NCBI RefSeq assembly: GCF_003672135.1
Contig: NC_039513.1
Location: 5,022,833 to 5,086,832 of the forward strand
Length of the DNA stretch: 64,000 nucleotides
Source of the DNA: Ooceraea biroi
Taxonomy: Eukaryota; Arthropoda; Insecta; Hymenoptera; Formicidae
Direction of reading: 5' to 3'
Shown: in pieces, positions 63,560 through 64,000 of the stretch
Layout: each line of letters starts with the position of its first letter
How positions within the stretch are numbered: position 1 is the first letter of the stretch
Translations under genes and position numbers: made by a program
The notes under the pieces: model-generated
Seen by the model: the letters and a program-made list of their open reading frames with translations, nothing else
Told to the model about the DNA's origin: nothing
Databases searched by the model: none

Positions 63560-64000
63560 GGTGAGGTCGAGGTGATCCGAGACGAGGTGAGCCCGGACCC
63601 ACCTGCAATTATCCGGTCTAATGAGCAAACAGTTCGCTTCCTCTCTCTCTTCCTCGCGCGCGCGCTACATCCTATTCCCGCCTCGCTCCCGCCTCGCGAT
63701 CTTCCCTCTTTCTCCCGTGCTCTCCCGCTGAACTGCCCATCACTCGGATACTTGACTCGGCCAGAACAGCAACCTTCCACGGTCGTATTTCCCTCTCCCG
63801 GTCTCCCCCTCGTTCTGCTCCAACCTTCACCTCCGCCGCTTCCACCTTCTTCCTCTCCTCTTTCTCTTCCTCCTCCATCGCCAGCACAACCGCCGCCGCC
63901 ACCACCACCACCAATATCACCGCCTGAACGTCGGTTAATGAAGATTATTAAATTAGTACCTCTCACGGGCAATTTTTCCAAACCGTACCGAAGGAACCGG
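63560..64000 (+). CDS. Candidate partial proline-rich coding region, open at right edge
   Basis: One plus-strand frame is open from 63560 to the window edge (147 codons) and has no ATG until 63938. It reads an acidic start (GEVEVIRDEVSPDPPAII), a central S/P/L-rich part, nine consecutive prolines at about residues 116-124 from mixed CCG/CCA codons, and then a basic KIIKLVPLTGNFSKPYRR. The tail reads like globular protein sequence. Against it, the plus strand here is pyrimidine-rich, so stop codons are rare by composition, and the minus strand is open as well with a glycine-rich reading. It may instead be a minus-strand promoter or 5' UTR: on that strand TTGCAG/GTGGGT near 63600 would suit the end of a first exon. 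No family is assigned. Confidence 0.18.
63639..63666 (+). repeat. CT then CG dinucleotide tract
   Basis: A CT run passes directly into an alternating CG run (63656-63664). Confidence 0.85.
63890..63913 (+). repeat. CCG/CCA trinucleotide tract
   Basis: About eight proline-type triplets in a row, with a switch from CCG to CCA. Confidence 0.85.

Noticed and set aside
1..64000. tRNA, rRNA, snRNA, CRISPR, transposon coding sequence or telomeric repeats
   Set aside because: No tRNA B-box with a matching acceptor stem, no U1/U6/5S signature words, no spaced direct repeats, no reverse-transcriptase or transposase motifs, and only isolated TTAGG words were seen by eye. A computational scan could still find degenerate copies.

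Overview
The window reads as nuclear DNA of an insect, most likely a hymenopteran and plausibly an ant. Three things suggest this. GC-rich islands that keep their CpG dinucleotides alternate with very AT-rich valleys. GA/CT microsatellites are frequent. There is no compact bacterial-style coding: no operons, Shine-Dalgarno sites or long codon-biased frames, and most open frames sit where composition makes stop codons rare. The species call is inference from base composition and repeat style, because no recognised protein family fixes the taxon.

No gene of known function could be identified. The window is best read as intergenic DNA, or the inside of very long introns, of one or more genes lying largely outside it. 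What can be supported is a set of small exon or small-ORF candidates. The best is an 87-nt minus-strand cassette at 3117-3203: it has good splice sites, its length is divisible by three, and it is a sharp GC spike between AT-rich flanks. Next are a plus-strand acceptor followed by 92 open codons (25202-25482), a minus-strand acceptor leading into a short ORF with a textbook signal peptide (24379-24548), a plus-strand acceptor plus 60 open codons (16710-16892), and a proline-rich frame that runs open off the right edge (63560-64000). The rest are weaker and are marked so.

Layout. 1-9 kb: GC islands near 0.5-1, 5.0-5.3 and 6.0-6.4 kb, the cassette exon, a possible 68-aa ORF at 1.7-1.9 kb, and a 25-nt repeat pair at 7.95/8.32 kb. 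9-25 kb: small ORF candidates, a GC-rich island at 14.4-14.9 kb and the signal-peptide ORF at 24.4 kb. 25-38 kb: the 25.2 kb exon candidate, the largest GC island (28.4-29.2 kb) and a decayed three-copy tandem array of about 200-bp units at 30.14-30.76 kb. 38-60 kb: mostly featureless, with microsatellites, a deep AT valley (52.0-52.6 kb) and a 38-bp tandem duplication (53.3 kb). 60-64 kb: a basic 82-aa ORF candidate, a hairpin cluster at 62.8 kb and a GC/CT-rich segment at the right edge that resembles a promoter or 5' region.

I found no tRNA, rRNA, spliceosomal RNA, CRISPR array, recognisable transposon protein or conserved microRNA. I can argue no pathway linking the candidate genes. The strongest unexplained structure is the 30 kb tandem array.
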